NCBI RefSeq assembly: GCF_036634195.1
Contig: NZ_JAZIFY010000002.1
Location: forward strand, 496,001-560,000
Length of the DNA stretch: 64,000 bases
Reading direction: 5' to 3'
From: Streptomyces sp. P9-A4
GTDB lineage: Bacteria > Actinomycetota > Actinomycetes > Streptomycetales > Streptomycetaceae
Shown here in pieces: positions 40,765 through 48,412 of the stretch; position 1 is the stretch's first letter, and every line of letters starts with the position of its first letter. A program made the translations under genes and the position numbers. Under the pieces are notes generated by a model, which saw nothing but the letters and a program-made list of their open reading frames with translations, ran no database searches and had not been told where the DNA came from.

Positions 40765-41597
40765 AGCATCAGCTCCGATCGGCGGCGCGGGTTGAGGCGG
40801 TCGCGCCAGGTGCCGGCGAGGCCGGCGATGGCGAGGGTGGGGACGATGAGAAGGAGGCCGGGGAAGAGGGTGGGCCAGCCGTGGCCGGCGAGAAGTGAGG
40901 AGCGGGCGTTCTGGACGAGGTTGCCGAGGCTGGCCTGGTGGCTGGGAAGGCCGAGGCCGAGGAAGGACAGCGCGGATTCGTGCCACATGGCGTGCGGGAT
41001 CATCAGGACGGCGGCGAGTCCGGCCTGTGGCAGGACGGCGGGGAGCAGGTGCCGGACGGTGACGCGCCAGCGGGTGGCGCCGCCGGAGACGGCCGCGTCG
41101 ACGAAGGGCCGGGTGCGCAGGGAGAGGACCTCGGCGCGCACGATCCGGGCGGTGGAGAGCCAGTGGGTGACGGCGACGGACGCGATGACGGGCCAGACGC
41201 CGGGCCGGAAGAGGGCGACCACGAAGATGCCGAGCAGCAGGTGCGGTACGGACGAGAACGTGTCGACGATCCGCATCAGGGTGCGGTCGGTCCAGCCTCC
41301 GAGCGCCCCGGCCGCCGCGCCCACGGCGGTGCCGACGACGGTGGCGACGAGGGCGGCGACGAGGCCGACGAGAAGGGAGATCCGCAGGCCGTAGACGCAG
41401 CGCAGGAGGAGGTCGCGGCCGAGGTCGTCGGTGCCGAAGGGGTGTTCCCAGGACGGCGGGAGCAGCTTGCGGGAGAGGTCGACGGCCTGTTCGTCGAGCT
41501 GGACGAGCGGGGGCACGAGGAGGACGGCGAGGACGATCACGCCGACGACGAGGGCGGAGCTCCAGAGCCGTAGGCGGTGGGTGCGCGGGTCAGCCAT
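40761..41597 (-). CDS. ABC importer permease (DppC/NikC type)
   Basis: 278 residues. Helix 1 ALVVGVIVLAVLLVPPLVQL, then the DppC signature HPFGTDDLGRDLLLRCVYGLRISL (about residues 53-76), EAA loop FVDAAVSGGATRWRVTVRHLLPA and SALSFLGLGLPSHQASLGNL near residue 220. About six membrane helices. Eight-base overlap with the upstream permease gene and four-base overlap with the downstream ATPase gene show translational coupling. Confidence 0.9.
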   Translation of the reverse strand: MADPRTHRLRLWSSALVVGVIVLAVLLVPPLVQLDEQAVDLSRKLLPPSWEHPFGTDDLGRDLLLRCVYGLRISLLVGLVAALVATVVGTAVGAAAGALGGWTDRTLMRIVDTFSSVPHLLLGIFVVALFRPGVWPVIASVAVTHWLSTARIVRAEVLSLRTRPFVDAAVSGGATRWRVTVRHLLPAVLPQAGLAAVLMIPHAMWHESALSFLGLGLPSHQASLGNLVQNARSSLLAGHGWPTLFPGLLLIVPTLAIAGLAGTWRDRLNPRRRSELML

Positions 41598-42582
41598 CGA
41601 AGCCCACCCTCGGGTCGGCGAGTCCGTAGAGGAGGTCGGAGAGGAGATTGCCGAGGAGGACGGCGGCGGTGGCGAGCACGGTGAGGGCCGCGAGCAGCGG
41701 GAAGTCCACGGAGGTGGCGGCCTGGACGGTGGCGGCGGCGATGCCGGGCCAGCTGAAGACGGTCTCCACGAGCAGCGCGCCGGTGATGAGTTCGGGGACG
41801 CGGGAGCCGACGAGGGTGAGCATGGGCAGCATTCCGGAGCGGAGGGCGTGGCCGGTGAGGACGGTGCGTTCGCGCAGGCCGCGGGCGCGGGCGCCGCGCA
41901 CGGGGTCCTCGTCGAGGGCGTCGCCGACGCCCTGGCGGACGTACAGGAAGAACCAGGGCAGCTGGGAGACGCCGAGGACGAGCGCGGGCAGCACGAGGTG
42001 GCGGGCGACCTGGTCGGCGGTGACGGTGTCGCTGCCGGTGTCGGTGAGTCCTCCGGCGGGCAGGGCACCGAGTTTCAGGGCGAAGAACCAGATGGCGAGG
42101 AGGCCGAGCCAGAACGCGGGGGCGGCTTCCAGGGTGTACGCGGCGGAGCTGACGGCCCGGTCGACGAGGCCGCCGCGGCGGCGTCCGGCGAGGACGCCGA
42201 GGAGGGTGCCGAGCGCGATGGCGACGAGGAAGGCGGTGACGGCGAGGAGGACGGACCAGCCGAGGCGTTCGCCGATGACCTCGGCGACGGGGCGGCGCAT
42301 GACGGCGGAGTCGCCGAGGTCGCCGGTGAGGGCCGAGGTGAGCCACTCCCACCAGCGGGTGAGGAGGGGCCGGTCGACGCCGAGGTTGGCGCGGAGCTGG
42401 TCGAGGTTCTCCTGCGAGGCGGTGAGTCCGGCGGTGCCGGCGTAGGCCTTGACGGGGTCGAAGGGGGAGGCTTCGGCGACGGCGAACACCGCGAGGGTGA
42501 CGGCGAGGAGGACCGGGACGGCGGCGAGGGCGCGGCGTCCCGTCATCCGTGCCATGGCGCCCCAGGGGAGGCGGCGCTTCAC
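41590..42582 (-). CDS. ABC importer permease (DppB/NikB type)
   Basis: 330 residues from GTG 42582, which overlaps the stop of the binding-protein gene (GTGA); ATG 42555 (MARMTG) is an alternative nine codons later. Helix 1 is RALAAVPVLLAVTLAVFAVAEA, followed by SPFDPV in the place of the usual APGDP, the loop LGVDRPLLTRWWEWLTSALTGDLGDS and the EAA region RGARARGLRERTVLTGHALRS. Five or six membrane helices. It forms the channel with the next permease. Confidence 0.9.
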   Translation of the reverse strand: MKRRLPWGAMARMTGRRALAAVPVLLAVTLAVFAVAEASPFDPVKAYAGTAGLTASQENLDQLRANLGVDRPLLTRWWEWLTSALTGDLGDSAVMRRPVAEVIGERLGWSVLLAVTAFLVAIALGTLLGVLAGRRRGGLVDRAVSSAAYTLEAAPAFWLGLLAIWFFALKLGALPAGGLTDTGSDTVTADQVARHLVLPALVLGVSQLPWFFLYVRQGVGDALDEDPVRGARARGLRERTVLTGHALRSGMLPMLTLVGSRVPELITGALLVETVFSWPGIAAATVQAATSVDFPLLAALTVLATAAVLLGNLLSDLLYGLADPRVGFDG

Positions 42583-44195
42583 TTCTGCGTCGCCCCGGCC
42601 TGCTTCGGCTTCCAGCTCTCGACGTTCCACCAGGGGCCGGAGGCGAGTCCGTGGTCGTGGGGCTCGGTCTGGGTGCCGGGGCCGTCCCAGGCGTCGTTCA
42701 TGACGTAGAGGTGGTCGATATGGGTGAGGAAGGTGTAGCCGGGGTTCTTCACCAGTTCGCGCTGGACGGTGCCGTAGGCGGCGCGGCGCTCGGTGAGGTC
42801 GTCGGTGCGGCGGCCGTCGTCGAGGGCGCGGTCGACGGTCTTGTTGTCGTACCAGGCCATGTTGTTGAAGCCGTCGCCGGCGAGGGTGGACCTGAGCAGC
42901 AGGTACTGGTCGAAGTCGGGGTCGCCGGGCGAGCCGCCGCCCGCGAGGACGGCGTCGGTCTTCATCCGGGGCTCGATGACCTCCCAGGTGCCGGCCTGGG
43001 CGGTGATGTCGATGCCGGCCTTCTTGGCGTCGGAGGCATAGGCGAGGGCGTGGTCCTGGCGGAGCTTGTCGCCGGAGAGGTACCAGAGCGGGAAGGCGGC
43101 GCGGACGCCGTTCCTGACGCGGACGCCGTCGGGGCCGGGCTTCCAGCCGGCCTCGTCGAGGATCTTCTGTGCGCCGGAGAGGTCGTGGCGACGCTCGGTG
43201 CCCTTCGCGAACCAGGGGCTGTCGGTGGGGACGGGCCCGTACGCGGGCTTTCCGGCGCCTTCGAGGATCTTGTCGACCATGGTCTGCCGGTCGACGGCGA
43301 GGTCGAGGGCGCGGCGGACGGCGGTGTCCCCGGTGACCGGGTGGTGGGTGGGGAGGGTGACGGTGCGGTAGTCGTAGGTCTTCGCCGTCCAGGTCTTCTT
43401 CGCCCGGTCGCCCTTGAACCCGGCGGCGAGGTTGGGCGGCAGGACGGCGCCGTCGAGGTCCCCGGCGCGCAGCCGGGTGGCGCGGACGTCGTCGTCCTTG
43501 ATGATCGCCATGGTGAACTTCTTCACCGCGGGCGCGCCGTTCCAGTAGGACGGGTTGGCCTTGAAGCTGAGCTTCTCGCCCTTGGACCAGCCGGTGAGGA
43601 CGTACGGGCCGGTGCCTATCGGCTCGGTGGCGAAGGCGCCGGTGTTGACGTCCTGCTTCGCGGCGATGTGCTCGGGGGCGATGGCGTGGACGGTGCGCTG
43701 GGCGAAGGGCGCGTAGGGGTACTTGAGGTGGAAGACGACGGTGTCCTCGCCGGTCGCCTCGACGCTCTTGAGGGCGTCGAGTTCGGTGCGGGAGGGGTTG
43801 TTCGTCTTCGGGTCGAGGATCGTCCGGTACGTGAAGACGACGTCCTCGGCCGTGAAGGGGGCGCCGTCGCTGAAGGTGACGCCCTTGCGGAGGGTGTACG
43901 TGTAGGTGAGTCCGTCGGCGGTGATCCGGGGCAGCTCCGTGGCGAGCGCCGGCTTCAGCTTCATGTCGGCGTCGAAGGCGAGCAGCCCGTCGAAGATCTT
44001 GGAGTTGCCGTCCTTGCCGTAGCCGAGGAGGGGGCTGAGGGTCTCGGGCTCGTAGGCGATGCCGACGACCGCGGAATCCTTGGGTCCGCCGGAGCCTCCG
44101 GCGGTGCTGCCGGGGTTCGTGCAGGCCGCCGCGGCGAGCGCGACGGCCCCCGCGAGTGTCGCGGCGGCCGCGCCGCGGACGGATCGGGCGGTCAT
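42579..44195 (-). CDS. ABC importer solute-binding lipoprotein, family 5
   Basis: 538 residues. The signal VRGAAAATLAGAVALAAAACTNPG ends in a lipobox (AAAAC, Cys about 25). Family-5 landmarks are GIAYEPETLSPLLG, YTYTLRKGVTFSDGAPFTAEDVVFTYRTI (about 99-127), GTGPYVLTGW and AVRRALDLAVDRQTMVDKIL. ATG 44195 is preceded by AGAGGGGT about nine bases upstream. It heads a five-gene importer. The AT-rich upstream region has a perfect 7-5-7 inverted repeat of the size of Fur/Zur-type sites, so a metal or metallophore substrate is possible; a peptide is the default. Confidence 0.9.
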   Translation of the reverse strand: MTARSVRGAAAATLAGAVALAAAACTNPGSTAGGSGGPKDSAVVGIAYEPETLSPLLGYGKDGNSKIFDGLLAFDADMKLKPALATELPRITADGLTYTYTLRKGVTFSDGAPFTAEDVVFTYRTILDPKTNNPSRTELDALKSVEATGEDTVVFHLKYPYAPFAQRTVHAIAPEHIAAKQDVNTGAFATEPIGTGPYVLTGWSKGEKLSFKANPSYWNGAPAVKKFTMAIIKDDDVRATRLRAGDLDGAVLPPNLAAGFKGDRAKKTWTAKTYDYRTVTLPTHHPVTGDTAVRRALDLAVDRQTMVDKILEGAGKPAYGPVPTDSPWFAKGTERRHDLSGAQKILDEAGWKPGPDGVRVRNGVRAAFPLWYLSGDKLRQDHALAYASDAKKAGIDITAQAGTWEVIEPRMKTDAVLAGGGSPGDPDFDQYLLLRSTLAGDGFNNMAWYDNKTVDRALDDGRRTDDLTERRAAYGTVQRELVKNPGYTFLTHIDHLYVMNDAWDGPGTQTEPHDHGLASGPWWNVESWKPKQAGATQK

Positions 44196-44227
44196 CGTGT
44201 CCACACCCCTCTTGGAGATCAACTGTT

Positions 44228-44246
44228 ATTGCGAACGACTCGCAAT
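44228..44246 (-). promoter_or_regulatory. Inverted-repeat operator upstream of the second ABC importer
   Basis: ATTGCGA (44228-44234) and TCGCAAT (44240-44246) are perfect 7-base arms around ACGAC; outer CTGTT/AACAG words extend the symmetry to about 30 bases. It is among the most A+T-rich spots of the window and lies 33 bases upstream of the binding-protein start. Geometry (19 bases, AT-rich) resembles Fur-superfamily sites. Confidence 0.6.
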
Positions 44247-44329
44247 TAAACAGTATGTAAAGGGGTGTGAACACAGGGGCCCCTTACCCGGGAATCACAC
44301 AGGGGCCCCCGCGGGGCTTCTCGCGGGGC

Positions 44330-45544
44330 CTACCGAGGGGGCTCCAGTCCGACCAGGGCGGCGATCGCGTCCTGGTGGCGGCCCGCCGACCCCAGGGCGA
44401 TCTGGTCGGACTTGGCCCGCTTCAGTGCCAGGTGCGCCGGGTGCTCCCAGGTCATCCCGATCCCGCCGTGCAGCTGTACGCACTCCTCGGCGGCCCGGAC
44501 GGCCGTCCTGGAGCAGTACGCCTGGGCGACGGCCACCAGCAGCGGGGCGTCACCGCGCCCGGTGGCGAGGGCGTCGGCGGCGGCGCGGGCCGCCGCCCTG
44601 GCCCCGACGAGATCCAGCCAGAGCTGCGCCATGCGGTGCTTGAGGGCCTGGAAGGAGCCGACCGGCCGGTTGAACTGGTGGCGCTCGCGGGTGTACCGGA
44701 CGGTCTCCTCAAGACACCACTCGGCGAGGCCGAGCTGCTCGGAGGCGAGGAGACCGGCCCCGGCGAGCAGTCCGCGCCGGACCGCCGCGCGGGAGGCGCC
44801 GGGGCCCGCGAGGCGGGTGCCGCTCCCGGCTCCGGTGGTGACGGTGGCGAGCGGACGGGTGAGGTCGAGCGGGCTCTGCGGCACGACGGTCGCCGCCGCG
44901 GCCGGAACGGCGTACAGACCGTCGGCGCGCGGGACGAGGAACAGGTCGGCGGCGACGGCGTCGGCGACACCGGGGACGGAGTCGGAGGCGGGGACGCCGG
45001 GGACGGTGGGCGGGAACTCCGCCCCGGGCGCCGTCGACAGCGGTACGGCGAGGACCGCGACCGTGCGCCCGCTCGCGAGGTCCGCGAGCAGTCCGGCCAC
45101 CTCCTGGCTCGCCGCCTCCCGGTCCTCCGCCTTCTGGCTCCTCGTCTCCTGGCTCCCCGTCTCCTGGCTCCCCTCCGCCAGAGCGAGCAGCGTCTCGGTG
45201 GCCACCACCGCGCTCGTCAGATACGGCAGCGGCGTCACCGCACGGCCCAGCTCTTCCAGTACGACGGCGGCCTCCCGGTGGCTCGCCCCCTGGCCGCCGA
45301 GCTTCTCGGGGACGAGGAGGCCCGCGGCGCCCATGTCGGCGGCGAGGGACTTCCACAGACCGGGGAGGTACGGGTCACCCGTCTCGATCCGGCCGAGGAC
45401 CGCCTGGTGCCCGGCCCGGTCCGCGAGCAGCGCGCGGACGGCCGCCCGCAGATCCTCCTCGGTCTCGGAATGGAGGAGGTCCAGCGGCTGTTCCGTCGGG
45501 TCCGCCGGGTCCGTCGGCTCTGTCGGTTCCGTCGGTTGTTTCAT
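44330..45544 (-). CDS. Acyl-CoA dehydrogenase family protein
   Basis: 404 residues. The C-terminal half shows the fold clearly: ARLAGPGASRAAVRRGLLAGA, AEWCLEETVRYTRERHQFNRPVGSFQALKHRMAQLWLDL, VQLHGGIGMTWEHPAHLALKRAKSDQ. These last words fit the short ACAD group that pairs with a second subunit. The mid part (about residues 125-150) has an inserted low-complexity segment SQETGSQETRSQKAEDREAA coded by three 15-base repeats, and the N-terminus is a PTEPTEPTDPADPT repeat; both look like slippage. The catalytic base is not obvious. Start overlaps the stop of the next gene (ATGA). Probably forms a heteromer with the dehydrogenase encoded upstream. Confidence 0.88.
   Translation of the reverse strand: MKQPTEPTEPTDPADPTEQPLDLLHSETEEDLRAAVRALLADRAGHQAVLGRIETGDPYLPGLWKSLAADMGAAGLLVPEKLGGQGASHREAAVVLEELGRAVTPLPYLTSAVVATETLLALAEGSQETGSQETRSQKAEDREAASQEVAGLLADLASGRTVAVLAVPLSTAPGAEFPPTVPGVPASDSVPGVADAVAADLFLVPRADGLYAVPAAAATVVPQSPLDLTRPLATVTTGAGSGTRLAGPGASRAAVRRGLLAGAGLLASEQLGLAEWCLEETVRYTRERHQFNRPVGSFQALKHRMAQLWLDLVGARAAARAAADALATGRGDAPLLVAVAQAYCSRTAVRAAEECVQLHGGIGMTWEHPAHLALKRAKSDQIALGSAGRHQDAIAALVGLEPPR
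45133..45177. repeat. 15-base tandem repeat inside an acyl-CoA dehydrogenase gene
   Basis: Three units of CCTGGCTCCCCGTCT-like sequence lie at 45133, 45148 and 45163, with two to four changes between copies. They keep the reading frame and encode a Ser/Gln/Glu/Thr-rich insert. Confidence 0.75.
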
Positions 45545-46725
45545 CGGGCGAGGTCCTTCCAGGCGACGTCCTTGTCGTTGCGGGGCTCCGGCGGCAGCCC
45601 GAGGACCCGCTCGGCGACGATGTTGAGCAGCACCTCGCTCGTACCGCCCTCGATCGAGTTGCCCTTGGAGCGCAGATAGCGGTAGCCCGCGTCACGGCCG
45701 GTGAAGTCGACGAGTTCGGGGCGGCGCATCTCCCATTCCCCGTACAACAGACCCTCGTCGCCGAGGAGTTCGACCTCCAGACCACTGATGGCCTGGTTGA
45801 GCCGGGCGAAGGCCAGTTTCATCGCGCTGCCCTCCGGGCCGGGGCGGCCCGCGACGAGCTGCTGCCGGAGCCGCTCCCCGGACAGCCTGGCCACCTCCGC
45901 GTCGACCCACAGGTCGAGGAGGCGCCGGTGCAGGTCATGGGTGCGCAGCTCGGGGCGTTCGCGCCAGGTCGTGGCGGCCTTCCCGATCATGCCGCCCTCG
46001 CGCGGGACGCGGGCGCCGCCGATGGAGACCCGCTCGTTCATGAGGGTGGTCTGCGCGACCCGCCAGCCGTCGCCGACCTCGCCGAGGCGGTGGGCGTCGG
46101 GGATGCGGACGCCGGTGAGGAAGACCTCGTTGAACTCGGCCTCGCCGGTGATCTGGCGCAGCGGCCGGACCTCCACACCGGGGTCGGTCATGTCGCAGAC
46201 GAAGTAGGTGATGCCCCGGTGCTTGGGGGCGTCCGGGTCGGTGCGGGCGATGAGGATGGCCCAGCGGGCGACGTGGGCGCTGGAGGTCCACACCTTCTGT
46301 CCGTCGACGATCCAGTCCCCCGCGTCGTCCCGGACGGCCCGGGTGGCGAGCGCGGCGAGGTCGGAGCCGGCGCCTGGCTCGCTGAAGAGCTGGCACCAGA
46401 CCTCCTCGCCGACCCAGAGGGGCCGGAGGAACCGGCGCTTGACCTCGTCGGAGCCGTGGGCGAGGACGGTGGGGGCGGCCATGCCGAGGCCGATGCCGAT
46501 CCTGCGCGGGTCGTTGTCGGGGGCGCCGGCGGCGGCGAGTTCGGCGTCGACGACGGACTGGAGCGCGCGGGGCGCGTCGAGTCCGCCGAGGCCGACGGGG
46601 TAGTGCACCCACGCGAGTCCGGCGTCGAAGCGGGCGCGCAGGAAGTCGGTGCGGTCGGTGCCGGCGGGCGGGTGCTCGTCCAGCAGCTTCCTGGTGAGTA
46701 CGCGCAGTTCCTCGGCGCCGGTCAT
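45541..46725 (-). CDS. Acyl-CoA dehydrogenase
   Basis: 394 residues with all the usual landmarks: helical N-terminus, LFSEPGAGSDLAALATRAVRD (about residues 114-134) for FAD/substrate contact, VDGQKVWTSSAHVARWAILIARTD, and C-terminal RSKGNSIEGGTSEVLLNIVAERVLGLP where the acid base is expected in the EGGTSE motif region. It oxidises an acyl-CoA to the enoyl-CoA. It is coupled by ATGA overlaps to the genes on both sides, so it belongs to one operon with the quinone oxidoreductase and the second dehydrogenase. Substrate might be a sterol side chain or branched acyl-CoA, as for heteromeric ACADs, but this is inference. Confidence 0.92.
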   Translation of the reverse strand: MTGAEELRVLTRKLLDEHPPAGTDRTDFLRARFDAGLAWVHYPVGLGGLDAPRALQSVVDAELAAAGAPDNDPRRIGIGLGMAAPTVLAHGSDEVKRRFLRPLWVGEEVWCQLFSEPGAGSDLAALATRAVRDDAGDWIVDGQKVWTSSAHVARWAILIARTDPDAPKHRGITYFVCDMTDPGVEVRPLRQITGEAEFNEVFLTGVRIPDAHRLGEVGDGWRVAQTTLMNERVSIGGARVPREGGMIGKAATTWRERPELRTHDLHRRLLDLWVDAEVARLSGERLRQQLVAGRPGPEGSAMKLAFARLNQAISGLEVELLGDEGLLYGEWEMRRPELVDFTGRDAGYRYLRSKGNSIEGGTSEVLLNIVAERVLGLPPEPRNDKDVAWKDLAR

Positions 46726-47690
46726 GCGCGGGCCCCTTCCGGAAGGACGACCAGGCGGCCGGTGGTGGTGCCGTCGACGACGCGCTGGACGGCGTCGGCC
46801 GCGCCCGCGAAGGGGACGCGCTCGCCGATGAGCGGCCTGATGACGCCCTTGGCCGCGTACTCGGTCAGGGTCTCGTGGCAGCGCGCGATCGAGGCCGGGT
46901 CCTTCGCCGCGTAGAGGCCCCAGTGGAGGCCGAGGACCGAGTAGTTCTTCACCAGGGCGTGGTTGAGCGCGGGGGCGGGGACGGCGCCGCTGGCGAAGCC
47001 GACGATCACGATCCGGCCCTCGAAGGCGACGCATTTGGCGGACTGCTGGTAGGCCTCGCCGCCGACGGGGTCGTAGATCACGTCGGCGCCGCGTCCGCCG
47101 GTCGCGGCCTTGACGGCGGCGACGACGTCCTCGGCACGCCGGTCGATGACGAGGTCGCAGCCGAGTGCGCGGGCGACCGCTGCCTTCTCGGGTCCGCCGA
47201 CGACGCCGATGACGGTGGCTCCCGCGGCCTTGCCGAGCTGGACGGCGGCGCTGCCGACGCCGCCGGCCGCCGCGTGGACGAGGAGGGTCTCGCCCGCCCG
47301 GAGGGCGGCGCGGCGGTGCAGGCCGAACCAGCCCGTCTGGTAGCCGATGTGGAGGGCGGCGGCCTCCGCGTCGTCGAGCGACTCGGGGGCGGGGAGCAGT
47401 CCGGCCGCGTCGGCGAGCACGAGGTCGGCGAAGCCGCCGTGCGGGAGGGCGGCGGTGGTGATGACCCTGCGACCGTCCTCGGTCTCGGCGCAGACCTCGA
47501 CGCCGGGGGTGAAGGGCAGCGGGGGGCGGACCTGGTAGTGGCCGCGGCAGAGCAGCGCGTCGGGGAAGTTGACGTTCGCGGCGCGGACTCTGAGGAGGAC
47601 CTGGCCGTCGCCGGGCGTGGGCGGGTCCACCTCCTCGCGGCGCATCACCGCGGCCGGTTCCCCGTTCTCGTACACACGCCATGCCTGCAT
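46722..47690 (-). CDS. NADPH:quinone oxidoreductase-like MDR protein
   Basis: 322 residues. The quinone-reductase type MDR fold: VLLRVRAANVNFPDALLCRGHYQVRPPLPFTPGVEVCAETEDG (about 31-73) and the cofactor motif LLVHAAAGGVGSAAVQLGKAAGATVIGVVGG (about 142-172). Zinc-site cysteines of alcohol dehydrogenases are absent. It reduces a quinone or enone using NADPH. ATG 47690 has GGAGGAGG upstream. It is the first gene of the acyl-CoA dehydrogenase operon and could act on an enoyl-CoA in the same route. Confidence 0.9.
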   Translation of the reverse strand: MQAWRVYENGEPAAVMRREEVDPPTPGDGQVLLRVRAANVNFPDALLCRGHYQVRPPLPFTPGVEVCAETEDGRRVITTAALPHGGFADLVLADAAGLLPAPESLDDAEAAALHIGYQTGWFGLHRRAALRAGETLLVHAAAGGVGSAAVQLGKAAGATVIGVVGGPEKAAVARALGCDLVIDRRAEDVVAAVKAATGGRGADVIYDPVGGEAYQQSAKCVAFEGRIVIVGFASGAVPAPALNHALVKNYSVLGLHWGLYAAKDPASIARCHETLTEYAAKGVIRPLIGERVPFAGAADAVQRVVDGTTTGRLVVLPEGARA

Positions 47691-47708
47691 CCGGAAGCCT
47701 CCTCCGTA

Positions 47709-47742
47709 CCGAGCGGTCGGTTGCATACTAAGCGGTCGCTTG
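47709..47742 (-). promoter_or_regulatory. Tandem palindromes upstream of the acyl-CoA dehydrogenase operon
   Basis: ACCGAGCGGTCGGT (47709-47722) and AAGCGGTCGCTT (47731-47742) share the core AGCGGTCG and have centres 21 bases apart. This is the pattern of a TetR-type repressor with two dimers, as common for fatty-acid genes. They lie 19 bases upstream of the oxidoreductase start; the regulator is not adjacent. Confidence 0.6.
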
Positions 47743-47758
47743 CCTTCGGGGGAACGAC

Positions 47759-48346
47759 TCAGCCGGACTTCTTCGGGCGGGCCCTGACGTGCATCCGTTC
47801 CCCCTGCGGCCCGTACAGGCTCAGGAACTCCACCGGTCCGTCGGCCGTCGGCCCGAACCAGTGCGGGACGCGCGTGTCGAACTCGGCCGCCTCCCCCGCG
47901 GCGAGGACGACGTCATGCTCGCCGAGGACCAGCCGGAGCTTCCCGGAGAGTACGTAGAGCCATTCGTAGCCCTCGTGGACACGCGGGTCCGGCTCCCCCT
48001 GGGTCTCCTCCTGGATCACCTTGTACGCCTGGAGGCCGCCGGGCTGCCGGGTCAGCGGGAACATCGTGCGGCCGTTGCGCACGATCGGCTTGGCCTTGAC
48101 CCTCGGGTCGCCGGTGGCGGGGGCGCCGACGAGTTCGTCGAGCGGGACCTGATGGGCGCGGGCGAGCGGCAGCAGGAGTTCGAGGCTGGGTTTGCGCTGT
48201 CCGGACTCCAGGCGGGACAGGGTGCTGACGGAGATGCCGGTGGCGGCGGAGAGTTCGGCGAGGGTGACGCCCCGGTCGCGGCGGACGCGGCGGAGCCGGG
48301 GGCCGACCTCGTTCAGGACGGCGTCTATGCGGTCGTCTTCGGTCAT
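47759..48346 (-). CDS. XRE-family regulator with cupin sensor domain
   Basis: 195 residues. Residues 12-68 are an HTH_3/XRE domain: LRRVRRDRGVTLAELSAATGISVSTLSRLESGQRKPSLELLLPLARAHQV. A linker leads to a cupin-2 domain (about 110-185): VHEGYEWLYVLSGKLRLVLGEHDVVLAAGEAAEFDTRVPHWF, a typical six-stranded barrel. It is divergent from a thioredoxin-reductase-like gene, and a perfect palindrome lies between, so it should control that enzyme. ATG 48346 is chosen. Confidence 0.9.
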   Translation of the reverse strand: MTEDDRIDAVLNEVGPRLRRVRRDRGVTLAELSAATGISVSTLSRLESGQRKPSLELLLPLARAHQVPLDELVGAPATGDPRVKAKPIVRNGRTMFPLTRQPGGLQAYKVIQEETQGEPDPRVHEGYEWLYVLSGKLRLVLGEHDVVLAAGEAAEFDTRVPHWFGPTADGPVEFLSLYGPQGERMHVRARPKKSG

Positions 48347-48364
48347 GCGTCCAATATTGCAGAA

Positions 48365-48384
48365 ACGGCAACATAGCTTGCCGT
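48365..48384. promoter_or_regulatory. Operator between XRE-cupin and flavoprotein genes
   Basis: ACGGCAACATAGCTTGCCGT has perfect 7-base arms (48365-48371 and 48378-48384). An overlapping TTGC-N7-GCAA (48357-48371) extends the site toward the XRE gene. It lies 30-50 bases from both starts. Confidence 0.65.
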
Positions 48385-48412
48385 ACTTCCGGGTCCGGGC
48401 GACTCTCGCCGT

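Noticed and set aside
45133..45177. Regularly spaced repeats as a CRISPR array
   Set aside because: The 15-base units are directly adjacent without spacers and lie within a coding frame.
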